The position numbers were made by a program, and so were the translations under genes. The notes under the pieces were generated by a model. That model was not told the DNA's origin, did no database searches, and was given only the letters and a program-made list of their open reading frames with translations. A stretch of DNA of 64,000 bases from assembly GCF_036227605.1 (NCBI RefSeq), contig NZ_CP109487.1:3360001-3424000 (forward strand), in the 5' to 3' direction. Source of the stretch: Streptomyces sp. NBC_01439 (lineage in GTDB: Bacteria; Actinomycetota; Actinomycetes; Streptomycetales; Streptomycetaceae). Below, in pieces: positions 9,700-18,597 of this stretch (positions within the stretch are counted from its first letter, which is position 1; the number at the start of each line of letters is the position of its first letter).

Positions 9700-11990
9700 G
9701 CGCCGCACGACAGCCGTCACCGACCGTCCGCGAGGAAGCCACACCCGTCCCGGCGGCGGCGAAGAAGGCCCGGACGCCCCGGGCCCGCCGCGCCGCCCCT
9801 CCGCGCGGCGTCCGGCCGGCGCCCGCACTCGGCGCCGACGAACGGGCCCGACTGCTGGAGGGCCGCCACCACGATCCGCACGCGGTGCTGGGGGCCCGTA
9901 CCCAGCGGGGCGGGGTGGCCTTCCGGGTGCTGCGCCCCTACGCCAGGGCGGTCACCGTCGTCGCCAAGGGGCTGCGGGCCGAGCTCTTCGACGAGGGCGA
10001 CGGGCTGTTCTCGGGGCTGCTGCCGCTGACCGGCGTGCCGGAGTACCGGCTGCTGATCGCCTACGACAGCGACGAGATCGAGGTGCACGACCCGTACCGC
10101 TTCCTGCCCGCCCTCGGCGAGCTGGACCTGCACCTGATCGGCGAGGGCCGCCACGAGCAGCTGTGGAAGGCGCTCGGCGCCGAGCCGATGGAGCACCAGG
10201 GCGTGTCCGGGACCCGCTTCACGGTGTGGGCGCCGAACGCCCAGGGGGTCAGGGTCAGCGGGGACTTCTCGTACTGGGACTCCGTCGCCTATCCGATGCG
10301 CTCGCTGGGCTCGACGGGGGTGTGGGAGCTGTTCCTGCCCGGGGTGGGCGCCGGAACGCTCTACAAGTACGACATCACCCGCCCGGACGGCAGACACACC
10401 TTGCGCGCCGACCCCATGGCCCGGTCGGCGGAGGTCCCCCCGGCGAACGCCTCGGTGGTCGCCTCGTCCCGGTACGAGTGGCAGGACGCGGCGTGGATGG
10501 CCGAGCGCGGCGCCCGGCCCCCGCACCAGGCCCCCTTCTCGGTGTACGAGCTGCACCTGGCGTCCTGGCGGCCGGGGCTGTCCTACCGGCAGCTCGCCGA
10601 GCAGCTCCCCGCGTACGTCAAGGAACTGGGCTTCACGCACGTGGAGCTGATGCCGGTCGCCGAGCACCCCTTCGGCGGCTCGTGGGGGTACCAGGTCACC
10701 GGCTTCTACGCGCCGACCTCGCGGATGGGCACCCCGGACGACTTCCGCTTCCTCGTGGACGCGCTGCACCGGGCCGGCATCGGGGTGATCGTCGACTGGG
10801 TGCCGGCGCACTTCCCCCGCGACGACTGGGCCCTGGCGGAGTTCGACGGACGGCCGCTGTACGAGCACCAGGACCCGCGCCGGGCCGCGCACCCGGACTG
10901 GGGGACGCTGGAGTTCGACTACGGGCGCAAGGAGGTCCGCAACTTCCTCGTCGCCAACGCCGTGTACTGGTGCGAGGAGTTCCACGTGGACGGCCTGCGC
11001 GTGGACGCGGTGGCCTCGATGCTCTACCTCGACTACTCGCGCGCCGAGGGCGAGTGGGCGCCCAACGAGCACGGCGGGCGGGAGAACCTGGACGCGGTCG
11101 GCTTCCTCCAGGAGATGAACGCGACGGTGTACCGGCGCTGCCCGGGGGTCGTGACGATCGCGGAGGAGTCCACGGCCTGGACGGGCGTGACCCGGCCCAC
11201 GGACTCCGGCGGGCTCGGCTTCGGCCTGAAGTGGAACATGGGGTGGATGCACGACACCCTGCGCTACATGTCGAAGGAGTCGGTGCACCGCAAGTACCAC
11301 CACCACGACATGACCTTCGGGATGATCTACGCCTTCAGCGAGAACTACGTGCTGCCGATCTCGCACGACGAGGTGGTGCACGGCAAGGGTTCGCTGGTGT
11401 CCAAGATGCCCGGGGGCGACTGGTGGCAGCAGCGGGCCGCGCACCGGGCCTACTTGGGCTTCATGTGGGCCCATCCGGGCAAGCAACTGCTCTTCATGGG
11501 GCAGGAGTTCGCCCAGGGGTCGGAGTGGTCGGAGGTGTACGGGCCGGACTGGTGGGTGCTGGACGACTCCTACGCTGCGGCCGGCGACCACCGGGGCGTA
11601 CGGAACCTGGTGCGCGACCTGAACCGGACGTACTCGGCGGCACCCGCCCTGTGGGAGCGGGACACCGTGCCGGAGGGCTTCGCCTGGGTGGAGGCGGACG
11701 CCGCGGAGGACAACGTCTTCGCGTTCCTGCGGTACGCGCAGGACGGCTCGCAGCTCCTGGCGGTGTCGAACTTCTCGCCCGTGGTCCGGCACGGCTACCG
11801 GATCGGGGTCCCCGAGGAGGTGCCGCTGTGGCGGGAGGTGCTCAACACCGACCGGGAGGTCTACGGCGGCAGCGGCATCCACCACGCGCAGCCGATGCGG
11901 CCTGAGCCGGTGCCGGCGCAGGGCCGCCCGGCGAGCCTGCGCATGACCCTCCCGCCGCTGGCGACGGTCTGGTTCCGGCCACAGGACTGA
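9696..11990 (+). CDS. glgB: 1,4-alpha-glucan branching enzyme
   Basis: 764 residues from the GTG at 9696 that overlaps the mak stop. GH13 branching enzyme introducing alpha-1,6 branches into the GlgE-made polymer. After a low-complexity Ala/Pro/Arg-rich leader (~45 residues) come two beta domains, including a CBM48-like HDPHAVLGA. The catalytic barrel has D437 ([17 protein letters not shown]), E490 (TIAEEST) and D558 ([14 protein letters not shown]). An in-frame extension upstream runs through mak and is not real. Clustering with glgE, treS and mak identifies this as the GlgE-pathway brancher. Confidence 0.95.
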   Translation: MSAARQPSPTVREEATPVPAAAKKARTPRARRAAPPRGVRPAPALGADERARLLEGRHHDPHAVLGARTQRGGVAFRVLRPYARAVTVVAKGLRAELFDEGDGLFSGLLPLTGVPEYRLLIAYDSDEIEVHDPYRFLPALGELDLHLIGEGRHEQLWKALGAEPMEHQGVSGTRFTVWAPNAQGVRVSGDFSYWDSVAYPMRSLGSTGVWELFLPGVGAGTLYKYDITRPDGRHTLRADPMARSAEVPPANASVVASSRYEWQDAAWMAERGARPPHQAPFSVYELHLASWRPGLSYRQLAEQLPAYVKELGFTHVELMPVAEHPFGGSWGYQVTGFYAPTSRMGTPDDFRFLVDALHRAGIGVIVDWVPAHFPRDDWALAEFDGRPLYEHQDPRRAAHPDWGTLEFDYGRKEVRNFLVANAVYWCEEFHVDGLRVDAVASMLYLDYSRAEGEWAPNEHGGRENLDAVGFLQEMNATVYRRCPGVVTIAEESTAWTGVTRPTDSGGLGFGLKWNMGWMHDTLRYMSKESVHRKYHHHDMTFGMIYAFSENYVLPISHDEVVHGKGSLVSKMPGGDWWQQRAAHRAYLGFMWAHPGKQLLFMGQEFAQGSEWSEVYGPDWWVLDDSYAAAGDHRGVRNLVRDLNRTYSAAPALWERDTVPEGFAWVEADAAEDNVFAFLRYAQDGSQLLAVSNFSPVVRHGYRIGVPEEVPLWREVLNTDREVYGGSGIHHAQPMRPEPVPAQGRPASLRMTLPPLATVWFRPQD

Positions 11991-12066
11991 TGCCGCGGGG
12001 GTGCGGCCGCGGGGCCCGTGCCAGGGGCCCTGGTCGGGTGCCCTGGCCGGGTGCCCGGGCCGGGGC

Positions 12067-12441
12067 TCAGGCCGGGGCGAGCTGCTCTTCCAGTTCCTGG
12101 AGCAGCTTGCGCTTGGCCCGGGCCCCGACCATCTGCCGGACGGGCCCGCCGTCACGGAAGACGAGCAGGGTCGGCAGGGACAGCACCCCGTACCGGGTGA
12201 CGGCCCCGGGGTTGCTGTCCGCGTCGATCTGCACGACCTTGAGCCGGTCGGCCTCTTCGGCCGCGATCGAGGAGAGGACGGGGGCGAGCTGGCGGCAGGG
12301 GCCGCACCAGTCCGCCGTGAACTCCACGAGGACGGGCCGTCCCCGCTCGCCGAGCACCTCGGCCTCGAAATCCGCTTCGGTCACCTGTGCCACGCCGTGG
12401 GCCTTCATGCCACCGTCCCTCTCGTCCGTCCGGTCGTTCAT
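12067..12441 (-). CDS. Thioredoxin
   Basis: Thioredoxin fold with the redox motif ADWCGPCRQLAPV and the cis-Pro loop LSLPTLLVF. Cytoplasmic disulfide reductase, about 108-124 residues depending on start. I place the start at the ATG (12441) that overlaps the MerR stop (ATGA). An internal ATG at 12408 with GAGAGGGAC upstream would give a protein beginning MKAHGVAQVTEADFE, equally typical of the family. It is co-transcribed with the MerR-type regulator, so redox or thiol-reactive stress is the likely inducer (inference). Confidence 0.88.
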   Translation of the reverse strand: MNDRTDERDGGMKAHGVAQVTEADFEAEVLGERGRPVLVEFTADWCGPCRQLAPVLSSIAAEEADRLKVVQIDADSNPGAVTRYGVLSLPTLLVFRDGGPVRQMVGARAKRKLLQELEEQLAPA

Positions 12442-12830
12442 CCGGTCATCTCGCACTTCGGCACGGCCGCTTCGCCGGCCGCCCGTTCCGCGTCGGCCAA
12501 CTGCCGTCCGAGCTGCTCGCGCACGTCGGCCAGCTGGCCGATCAGGCCGTCCAGCTCGGCGAGCTTGCGCCGGTAGACGGCGAGCGAGGCGGGACAGGAG
12601 TCCCCGGCCGGGTGGCCGGCCCGCAGGCAGTCCACGAAGGGCCGGGTCTCCTCCAGTTCGAATCCGAAGTCCTGGAGCGTGCGGATCTGGCTCAGCAGCC
12701 GCAGGTCGTCCTCGTCGTAGGTCCGGTAGCCGTTGCCGGCCCGCCGCGCGGGGAGCAGCCCGCGCGACTCGTAGTACCGGAGCGTCCGGGTGCTGGTCCC
12801 GGCCCGCTCCGCCAGTTCGCCGATGCGCAT
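12438..12830 (-). CDS. MerR-family transcriptional regulator
   Basis: 130 residues. An N-terminal winged helix (MRIGELAERAGTSTRTLRYY) is followed by YESRGLLPARRAGNGYR, the canonical MerR pattern, and a dimerisation helix. The C-terminal part carries two cysteines (FVDCLRAGHPAGDSCP) plus one near the end (PKCEMTG), which could bind metal or sense thiol stress. The ATG at 12830 is 14 bp from a perfect 20-bp palindrome, so autoregulation is very likely. Thioredoxin follows with overlap. An upstream in-frame extension would run through the GAGGC repeat and is rejected. Confidence 0.88.
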   Translation of the reverse strand: MRIGELAERAGTSTRTLRYYESRGLLPARRAGNGYRTYDEDDLRLLSQIRTLQDFGFELEETRPFVDCLRAGHPAGDSCPASLAVYRRKLAELDGLIGQLADVREQLGRQLADAERAAGEAAVPKCEMTG

Positions 12831-12844
12831 GGAGCGACCGTATT

Positions 12845-12864
12845 CCTTGACGCCGGCGTCAAGG
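12845..12864. promoter_or_regulatory. Perfect 20-bp palindrome, MerR operator
   Basis: CCTTGACGCCGGCGTCAAGG is a perfect palindrome. The TTGAC...GTCAA form at an elongated promoter is the classic MerR-family operator. It lies immediately upstream of the MerR/thioredoxin operon, so it probably binds that regulator. Confidence 0.8.
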
Positions 12865-12870
12865 CAAGGC

Positions 12871-12910
12871 GAGGCGAGGCGAGGCGAGGCGAGGCGAGGC
12901 GAGGCGAGGC
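12871..12910. repeat. Pentanucleotide tandem repeat (GAGGC)8
   Basis: Eight perfect copies of GAGGC (GCCTC on the other strand), preceded by two AAGGC variants at 12861-12870. It starts 6 bp beyond the MerR palindrome on the upstream side of the MerR/thioredoxin operon. Uninterrupted 5-bp units are prone to slippage. Confidence 0.9.
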
Positions 12911-13201
12911 AGGGGAGAAAGGGGCGGGGGCCCTCGCCACCCCCGTGCGCGAGGGCCCCGGAAAGGATCACGCAAAAAAAGGGGTGGTCGGTTCACATGG
13001 TGTGAAGAGTGTGAGGGGTATTGCATCGACGGGCGTTGGCTGGAAACGTACACACGGAAAGATCTTCCGGCTCACCGATTACCGGACAGTCGCTCGGAAA
13101 CCCGGCGAAAGGCCTTAACTTCATAGGACGTTCCTACGAGGTATGGGCTTGTTTGTTTGGTCTGTAGGCGCCGCAGCCTGGCCACTTCTACGGTGTGCGG
13201 T

Positions 13202-13885
13202 GTGCACTCCAGCCCACCTTTCAATGCCCCCGCCGCGCGTCGCCTGCGCGCGGCCCTGGGCATGGCTCCCGGACATGTCGCCTACGGCCTGCGCGCCCAG
13301 TACGGACTCGTCGTCGCGCCCGAGACCGTGATGGCCTGGGAACGTGGCGAGATATCGCCTTCCTCCGCCGAGCTCACGGCGCTCGCGGGCGTCCTGTGGT
13401 GTGCGCCCGGCGAACTGCTCGCCGAACCGGTCACCCTGCGGGAGCACCGGGTCGCCCGGGGGCTCGCGGCGGACGACCTGGCCCGTCGGATCGGCCTGGA
13501 GACGAGCTCCTACCAGAAGATGGAGGACACCGGGCGCTGGAAGGGCAACGAACGACAGTCCGCCGCGCTGGCCACGGTGCTGGGTCTGACGCTGGCCCAG
13601 TTCGTGACGGCGACCGGCAAGCACGAGGAACTCGCCGAGCTGCTGCGCAGTGCGGTGACCACGCGCTGGCAGGCCTACGTGAAACCGCTCGGCAAGCTGC
13701 TGCCGATCCCCAAGCACCATCTGGAGACGGTGCTGGAGCAGCTGCACGGCGACTACCAGTCACGGATGGTGGCGACGCTCAGCTGGGGCGGCGGCCAGGG
13801 CGAGGCGGGCAGCGGGGACGCGGGCCGGGAGTTCCTCGCCGAGATCGTGGAGCGGTTCTGGCACCTCGCGGGCGGTGCGGCGTAG
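13202..13885 (+). CDS. DNA-binding protein with two XRE-like HTH domains
   Basis: About 227 residues from a GTG at 13202 (VHSSPPFNAPAARRLRAALG). A first HTH spans about residues 15-70 (ALGMAPGHVAYGLRAQYGLV, then TVMAWERGEISPS). A second spans about 80-140 (HRVARGLAADDLARRIGLET, then YQKMEDTGRWKG). There is no effector domain, only a helical C-terminus. Another in-frame GTG lies at 13193, and a clear ribosome-binding site is missing before either. TACGGT just upstream fits a leaderless mRNA. It is convergent with pfkA, 40 bp away. The tandem HTH layout could let one chain bind a direct or inverted repeat. Confidence 0.72.
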   Translation: MHSSPPFNAPAARRLRAALGMAPGHVAYGLRAQYGLVVAPETVMAWERGEISPSSAELTALAGVLWCAPGELLAEPVTLREHRVARGLAADDLARRIGLETSSYQKMEDTGRWKGNERQSAALATVLGLTLAQFVTATGKHEELAELLRSAVTTRWQAYVKPLGKLLPIPKHHLETVLEQLHGDYQSRMVATLSWGGGQGEAGSGDAGREFLAEIVERFWHLAGGAA

Positions 13886-13925
13886 AAGGACCGCCCCGGG
13901 GTCGCAGGCGCCGCCCGGACCGGCG

Positions 13926-14951
13926 TCAGAAGACCGATTCGGCCTCGTACATCCGCTCCTCGGGGACGGTCTTCAGCTCGGTGACCGCCTCGGCGAGCGG
14001 GGCCATCACGACGTCGATGCCGCGCAGGGCGGTCATCTTGCCGAATTCGCCGCGGTGGACGGCCTCTACGGCGTGCCAGCCGAACCGGGTCGCGAGCACC
14101 CGGTCGTACGCGGTCGGGGTGCCGCCGCGCTGGACGTGGCCGAGGATGACCGGGCGGGCCTCCTTGCCGAGGCGGTGCTCCAGTTCGATCGCCAGGCGGT
14201 TGCCGATGCCGGCGAAGCGCTCGTGACCGTACTGGTCGATCGCGCCCTTCTCGTACGGCATGGAGCCCTCGGCCGGGTGTGCACCCTCGGCCACGCAGAT
14301 CACGGCGAACTTCTTGCCGCGGGCGAATCGTTCTTCCACCATCTTCACCAGGGCGTCCACCTCGAAGGGGCGCTCCGGCAGGCAGATGCCGTGCGCGCCA
14401 CCGGCCATGCCGGACTCCAGGGCGATCCAGCCCGCGTGCCGGCCCATGACCTCGACCACCATCACGCGCTGGTGCGATTCGGCGGTGGTCTTGAGGCGGT
14501 CGATCGCCTCGGTGGCGACCATGACGGCGGTGTCGAAGCCGAAGGTGCGGTCGGTGCAGGAGATGTCGTTGTCGATGGTCTTCGGTACGCCGACGACCGG
14601 CATCCCGGCGTCCGACAGCATCCGGGAGGCGGTCAGGGTGCCTTCGCCGCCGATCGGGATGAGGGCGTCGATGCCGTAGCGCGTCGCCAGCTCCTGGGCG
14701 TTCTCGGCGGCTTCGTGGAGACGGGCGCGTTCCATGCGCGCCGAGCCGAGGATCGTGCCGCCACGGGCGAGGATGCCGCTGACGGCATTGATGTCGAGGG
14801 GGCGGAAGTGGCCGTCGAGGAGCCCCTTGAAGCCGTCCTCGAAACCGATGACCTCATCTCCGTGCCCGACCAGGGCGCGGTGTACGACCGACCGGATGAC
14901 AGCGTTGAGGCCCGGACAGTCGCCGCCTGCGGTGAGAACTCCGATACGCAT
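13926..14951 (-). CDS. pfkA: 6-phosphofructokinase
   Basis: 341 residues from an ATG at 14951 with GGAGACAC upstream. Phosphorylates fructose-6-phosphate in glycolysis. It begins MRIGVLTAGGDCPGLNAVIR, has the GGEGTLTAS nucleotide loop and the PKTIDNDISCTD catalytic segment, and the effector/substrate loop MGRHAGWIA. The GGDCPG/GGEGT combination and the length fit actinobacterial ATP-dependent PfkA. It is divergent from pta, and an upstream extension through the promoter region is rejected. From memory S. coelicolor has several pfkA paralogues; this locus corresponds to the one beside pta-ackA. Confidence 0.95.
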   Translation of the reverse strand: MRIGVLTAGGDCPGLNAVIRSVVHRALVGHGDEVIGFEDGFKGLLDGHFRPLDINAVSGILARGGTILGSARMERARLHEAAENAQELATRYGIDALIPIGGEGTLTASRMLSDAGMPVVGVPKTIDNDISCTDRTFGFDTAVMVATEAIDRLKTTAESHQRVMVVEVMGRHAGWIALESGMAGGAHGICLPERPFEVDALVKMVEERFARGKKFAVICVAEGAHPAEGSMPYEKGAIDQYGHERFAGIGNRLAIELEHRLGKEARPVILGHVQRGGTPTAYDRVLATRFGWHAVEAVHRGEFGKMTALRGIDVVMAPLAEAVTELKTVPEERMYEAESVF

Positions 14952-15187
14952 CGTGCTGTGTCTCCTGCCGTACATGAAGGGCGTAATGGTGAAGCCTGTC
15001 CGATTGTTCCACGGGCCCGGGGCGCCGCACGTTTTCGCCGGCTGCACCCCGAAGGCCCTTCGGCCCTCCCGGCCAGGCCTTTTCCCCGGGGGCGCCCTAG
15101 CCATTGGCAGAGGTATTGTCAAGAGGTCGAGGCAGAGCAAAGTGACATTCACGGCATGACATCCACAGCATGGGACGGAGAACGGGC

Positions 15188-17278
15188 GTGACGCGCAGCG
15201 TGTACGTGACCGGTATCGAGCGGGGGGACGGCCGGCAGGTCGTCGAGCTGGGAATCATGGAGCTGCTGACCCGGCAGACGGGCCGGGTCGGCGTCTACCG
15301 TCCGCTGCTGCACGACGCACCGGACCTGCTCTTCGACCTCCTCAAGGCCCGCTACCGGCTCGATCAGGACGCCGCGGCGGCCTACGGCATGTCCTACCAG
15401 GAGGCCTCGGCGATCCTGGCCGAGAAGGGCACCGACGAGCTGGTCTCGCGGCTGGTCGACCACTACCACCGGGTGGCCCGCGACTACGAGGTCATGCTCG
15501 TCCTCGGCACCGACTACGCGGAGACCAACCTCCCCGACGAGCTGGCGCTCAACGCCCGCCTCGCCAACGAGCTGGGCGCGGTCGTCGTGCCCGTGGTGGG
15601 CGGCACCAAGCACCACGCCGAGGCCGTGCGCGCCGAGGCCCGCAACGCCTACCGCGCCTACGAGACCCTGGGCTGCCACGTCGTCGCGATGGTCGTGAAC
15701 CGGGTGGCCGCGGAGGACCGCGACGTCATAGCCGAGCGGCTGGCCGCCCGGCTGCCCGTGCCCTGCTACGTGCTGCCGGACGACAAGTCGCTCTCCGCAC
15801 CGACCGTCGCCCAGATCACCCGGGCGCTCGGTGGCGAGGTGCTCCTCGGCGACGAGGCCGGGCTGGCCCGTGACGCCCTGGACTTCGTCTTCGGCGGCGC
15901 GATGCTGCCGAACTTCCTGAACGCCCTGACCCCCGGCTGCCTGGTCGTCACCCCGGGAGACCGCTCCGACCTGGTCATCGGCGCGCTGGCCGCGCACACT
16001 TCCGGGACCCCGCCGATCGCCGGAGTGCTGCTCACCCTGAACGAGCGGCCGACCCCGGAGATCCTGACGCTGGCCTCGAAGCTGGCACCGGGCACGCCCG
16101 TGGTGTCGGTGGCCGGCAACAGCTTCCCCACCGCCGCCGAACTCTTCTCGCTGCAGAGCCGGCTGAACTCCGCGACCCCGCGCAAGCTGGAGACCGCGCT
16201 CGGCCTGTTCGAGCGGCACGTGGACACCGGCGAGCTGCGGGGTCTGCTGTCGGTGGCCCGCTCGGAGCGCGTCACCCCCATGATGTTCGAGCACGAGCTG
16301 TTGGAGCGGGCCCGCTCGGACCGCCGCCGCGTCGTGCTGCCCGAGGGCACCGAGGAGCGCGTGCTGCGCGCCGCGGACGTGGTGCTGCGCCGGGGGGTCT
16401 GCGACCTGACCCTGCTGGGCGACGAGCAAGCGATCCTGAAGAAGGCCGCCGACCTCGGCGTGGACATCTCCGGCGCACAACTCATCGACCCGGCGACCTC
16501 CCCGCTGCGGGAAGGTTTCTCCGAGTACTACGCGCAGGTCCGCGCCCACAAGGGGATGACCGTCGAGCTGGCGGCCGACGTGGTCACCGACGTCAACTAC
16601 TTCGGCACCCTGATGGTCCAGCGGGGCCTGGCCGACGGCATGGTCTCCGGTTCGGTGCACTCCACCGCGGCGACCATCCGCCCGGCCTTCGAGATCATCA
16701 AGACCAAGGCCGAGGCGTCCATCGTCTCCTCCGTCTTCTTCATGTGCCTGGCCGACCGGGTCCTGGTCTACGGGGACTGCGCGGTCAACCCGGACCCGAA
16801 CGCCGAGCAGCTCGCCGACATCGCCGTCCAGTCGGCCGCCACCGCGGCCGCCTTCGGGGTGGAGCCGCGGATCGCGATGCTCTCGTACTCGACCGGCACC
16901 TCGGGCAGCGGCGCGGACGTCGACAAGGTCCGCAAGGCCACCGAGCTGATCCGCGAGCAACGCCCCGACCTCGCCGTCGAGGGGCCGATCCAGTACGACG
17001 CGGCCGTGGAGCCCTCGGTCGCCGCGACCAAGTTGCCCGGGTCCCAGGTGGCCGGCCGCGCGACGGTGCTGATCTTCCCGGACCTCAACACGGGCAACAA
17101 CACGTACAAGGCCGTGCAGCGGTCGGCGGGAGCGGTGGCGGTCGGCCCGGTGCTCCAGGGTCTGCGCAAGCCGGTCAACGACCTCTCGCGCGGTGCGCTC
17201 GTCCAGGACATCGTCACCACCGTGGCCATCACCGCGATCCAGGCGCAGGGCGCGCCGGCGCCCGCGGCCACCGCCTGA
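15188..17278 (+). CDS. pta: Phosphate acetyltransferase
   Basis: 696 residues from a GTG at 15188 preceded by GGGACGGAG; an ATG 18 bases upstream is possible. Converts acetyl-CoA and phosphate to acetyl-phosphate. It is a long-form Pta: an N-terminal P-loop-like/BioD-related part (SVYVTGIERGDGRQVVELG), a central DRTGG-type domain, and the C-terminal catalytic PTA_PTB domain starting near residue 360 (MMFEHELLERARSDRRRVVL, ending with NDLSRGA). It forms the acetate overflow operon with ackA 43 bp downstream. Confidence 0.94.
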   Translation: MTRSVYVTGIERGDGRQVVELGIMELLTRQTGRVGVYRPLLHDAPDLLFDLLKARYRLDQDAAAAYGMSYQEASAILAEKGTDELVSRLVDHYHRVARDYEVMLVLGTDYAETNLPDELALNARLANELGAVVVPVVGGTKHHAEAVRAEARNAYRAYETLGCHVVAMVVNRVAAEDRDVIAERLAARLPVPCYVLPDDKSLSAPTVAQITRALGGEVLLGDEAGLARDALDFVFGGAMLPNFLNALTPGCLVVTPGDRSDLVIGALAAHTSGTPPIAGVLLTLNERPTPEILTLASKLAPGTPVVSVAGNSFPTAAELFSLQSRLNSATPRKLETALGLFERHVDTGELRGLLSVARSERVTPMMFEHELLERARSDRRRVVLPEGTEERVLRAADVVLRRGVCDLTLLGDEQAILKKAADLGVDISGAQLIDPATSPLREGFSEYYAQVRAHKGMTVELAADVVTDVNYFGTLMVQRGLADGMVSGSVHSTAATIRPAFEIIKTKAEASIVSSVFFMCLADRVLVYGDCAVNPDPNAEQLADIAVQSAATAAAFGVEPRIAMLSYSTGTSGSGADVDKVRKATELIREQRPDLAVEGPIQYDAAVEPSVAATKLPGSQVAGRATVLIFPDLNTGNNTYKAVQRSAGAVAVGPVLQGLRKPVNDLSRGALVQDIVTTVAITAIQAQGAPAPAATA

Positions 17279-17321
17279 TCCCCCGCATCCCCACAGCCCG
17301 CGACAAGGAAAGACCCTCATC

Positions 17322-18536
17322 GTGACCGCATCGCGCGTACTCGTCCTCAACTCCGGCTCCTCGTCGGTCAAGTACCAGCTCCTCGACATGACCGACCGGT
17401 CCCGGCTCGCCGCCGGCCTGGTGGAGCGCATCGGCGAGGAGACCTCCCGGCTGGTGCACGAGCCGCTCTCGGGTCCGGGCGCGGCCGCCGGCCGACGGGA
17501 GCGGCTCGGCCCGATCGCGGACCACGGGGCCGCGCTGAAGGCCGTGGCCGCGGAGCTCGCCGCGGACGGAATGGGCCTGGACTCGCCCGAACTGGCGGCG
17601 GTGGGGCACCGGGTGGTGCACGGCGGGACGCGGTTCACCAGGCCGACCGTGATCGACGACGAGGTGCTGGCGGAGATCCGGAACCTGATCCCGCTCGCCC
17701 CGCTGCACAACCCGGCGAACGTGACGGGCATCGAGGTAGCGCGCTCGCTGCGCGCGGACCTTCCGCAGGTCGCCGTCTTCGACACGGCCTTCCACTCGAC
17801 GATGCCGGAGCACGTGGCGCGGTACGCGATCGACGCCCGGGTCGCCGACGCGTACTCCATCCGGCGGTACGGCTTCCACGGCACCTCGCACGCCTATGTC
17901 TCGCGCGCGACGGCCCGGCTGCTCGGCAAGCCGGTGGAGGACGTGAACGTGATCGTGCTGCACCTCGGCAACGGCGCCTCCGCCTCGGCCGTGCGGGGCG
18001 GGGTGTGCGTGGAGACGTCCATGGGCCTGACCCCGCTGGAGGGGCTGGTCATGGGGACCCGTTCGGGCGATGTCGATCCGGCGGTCGTCTTCCACCTGGC
18101 GCGGGTGGGCGGCTTCTCGGTGGATGAGATCGATTCGCTCCTGAACAAGAAGAGCGGTCTGCTGGGCATGTGCGGCGACAACGACATGCGCGAGGTGCTG
18201 CGGCGCGCGGGCGAGGGCGACGAGGCGGCGAGCCTCGCCTTCGCCGCGTACGTCCATCGGCTGAAGAAGTACATCGGGGCCTACGCGGCGGTGCTCGGGC
18301 GGGTGGATGCGGTGACCTTCACGGCCGGGGTCGGCGAGAACGCCCACCAGGTGCGCGAGGCTGCGATCGACGGCCTGGCCGCGCTGGGCCTGGTGCTGGA
18401 TCCGGAGGCCAATGCCGTGCGCTCCCCCGAGCCGCGGCTGGTCTCGGCGGAACGTGCCCGGGTGGCGGTGGCGGTGGTCCCGACGGATGAGGAACTGGAG
18501 ATCGCCACCCAGGCGTACGCGCTGGTTACCCAGTAG
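17322..18536 (+). CDS. ackA: Acetate kinase
   Basis: 404 residues from a GTG at 17322 with AAGGAAAG upstream. Transfers phosphate from acetyl-phosphate to ADP. It shows the N-terminal VLVLNSGSSSVKYQL of the family, the RRYGFHGTSH signature, HLGNGAS, and FTAGVGEN near the C-terminus. It lies directly downstream of pta and 61 bp before pyk, together covering the pyruvate/acetate node. Confidence 0.96.
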   Translation: MTASRVLVLNSGSSSVKYQLLDMTDRSRLAAGLVERIGEETSRLVHEPLSGPGAAAGRRERLGPIADHGAALKAVAAELAADGMGLDSPELAAVGHRVVHGGTRFTRPTVIDDEVLAEIRNLIPLAPLHNPANVTGIEVARSLRADLPQVAVFDTAFHSTMPEHVARYAIDARVADAYSIRRYGFHGTSHAYVSRATARLLGKPVEDVNVIVLHLGNGASASAVRGGVCVETSMGLTPLEGLVMGTRSGDVDPAVVFHLARVGGFSVDEIDSLLNKKSGLLGMCGDNDMREVLRRAGEGDEAASLAFAAYVHRLKKYIGAYAAVLGRVDAVTFTAGVGENAHQVREAAIDGLAALGLVLDPEANAVRSPEPRLVSAERARVAVAVVPTDEELEIATQAYALVTQ

Positions 18537-18585
18537 TCACTTGGACTTTCCACCAGCCGGAATATTCCGCTACGAAACAAACCGA

Positions 18586-18591
18586 TAGGAT
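18586..18591 (+). promoter_or_regulatory. Likely -10 element of a leaderless pyk transcript
   Basis: TAGGAT ends 6 bases before the pyk ATG, and no ribosome-binding site is present. A -10 at this distance puts the transcription start at or next to the ATG, a common arrangement in Streptomyces. No good -35 is visible. Confidence 0.5.
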
Positions 18592-18597
18592 CCAGTC

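Larger units (their letters stand above)
12831..13201. other. 371-bp regulatory gap between merR-type and double-HTH genes
   Basis: Besides the MerR operator and GAGGC repeat listed separately, this divergent gap holds TTCACA-TGG-TGTGAA (12992-13006) and TAGGA-CGT-TCCTA (13124-13136), both perfect inverted repeats. It also has an A-tract (CGCAAAAAAAGGGG) near 12971. No gene is seen. TACGGT at 13189-13194 is 7 bases before the GTG at 13202 and may be the -10 of a leaderless transcript. Confidence 0.5.

Noticed and set aside
12871..12910. GAGGC repeat and scy repeats considered as CRISPR
   Set aside because: GAGGC is a 5-bp microsatellite without spacers; scy repeats are coding with drifting sequence; no cas genes in the window.
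15149..17884. 911-codon minus-strand frame opposite pta/ackA
   Set aside because: Spans two well-supported plus-strand genes, no motifs, typical antisense frame from third-position GC bias.
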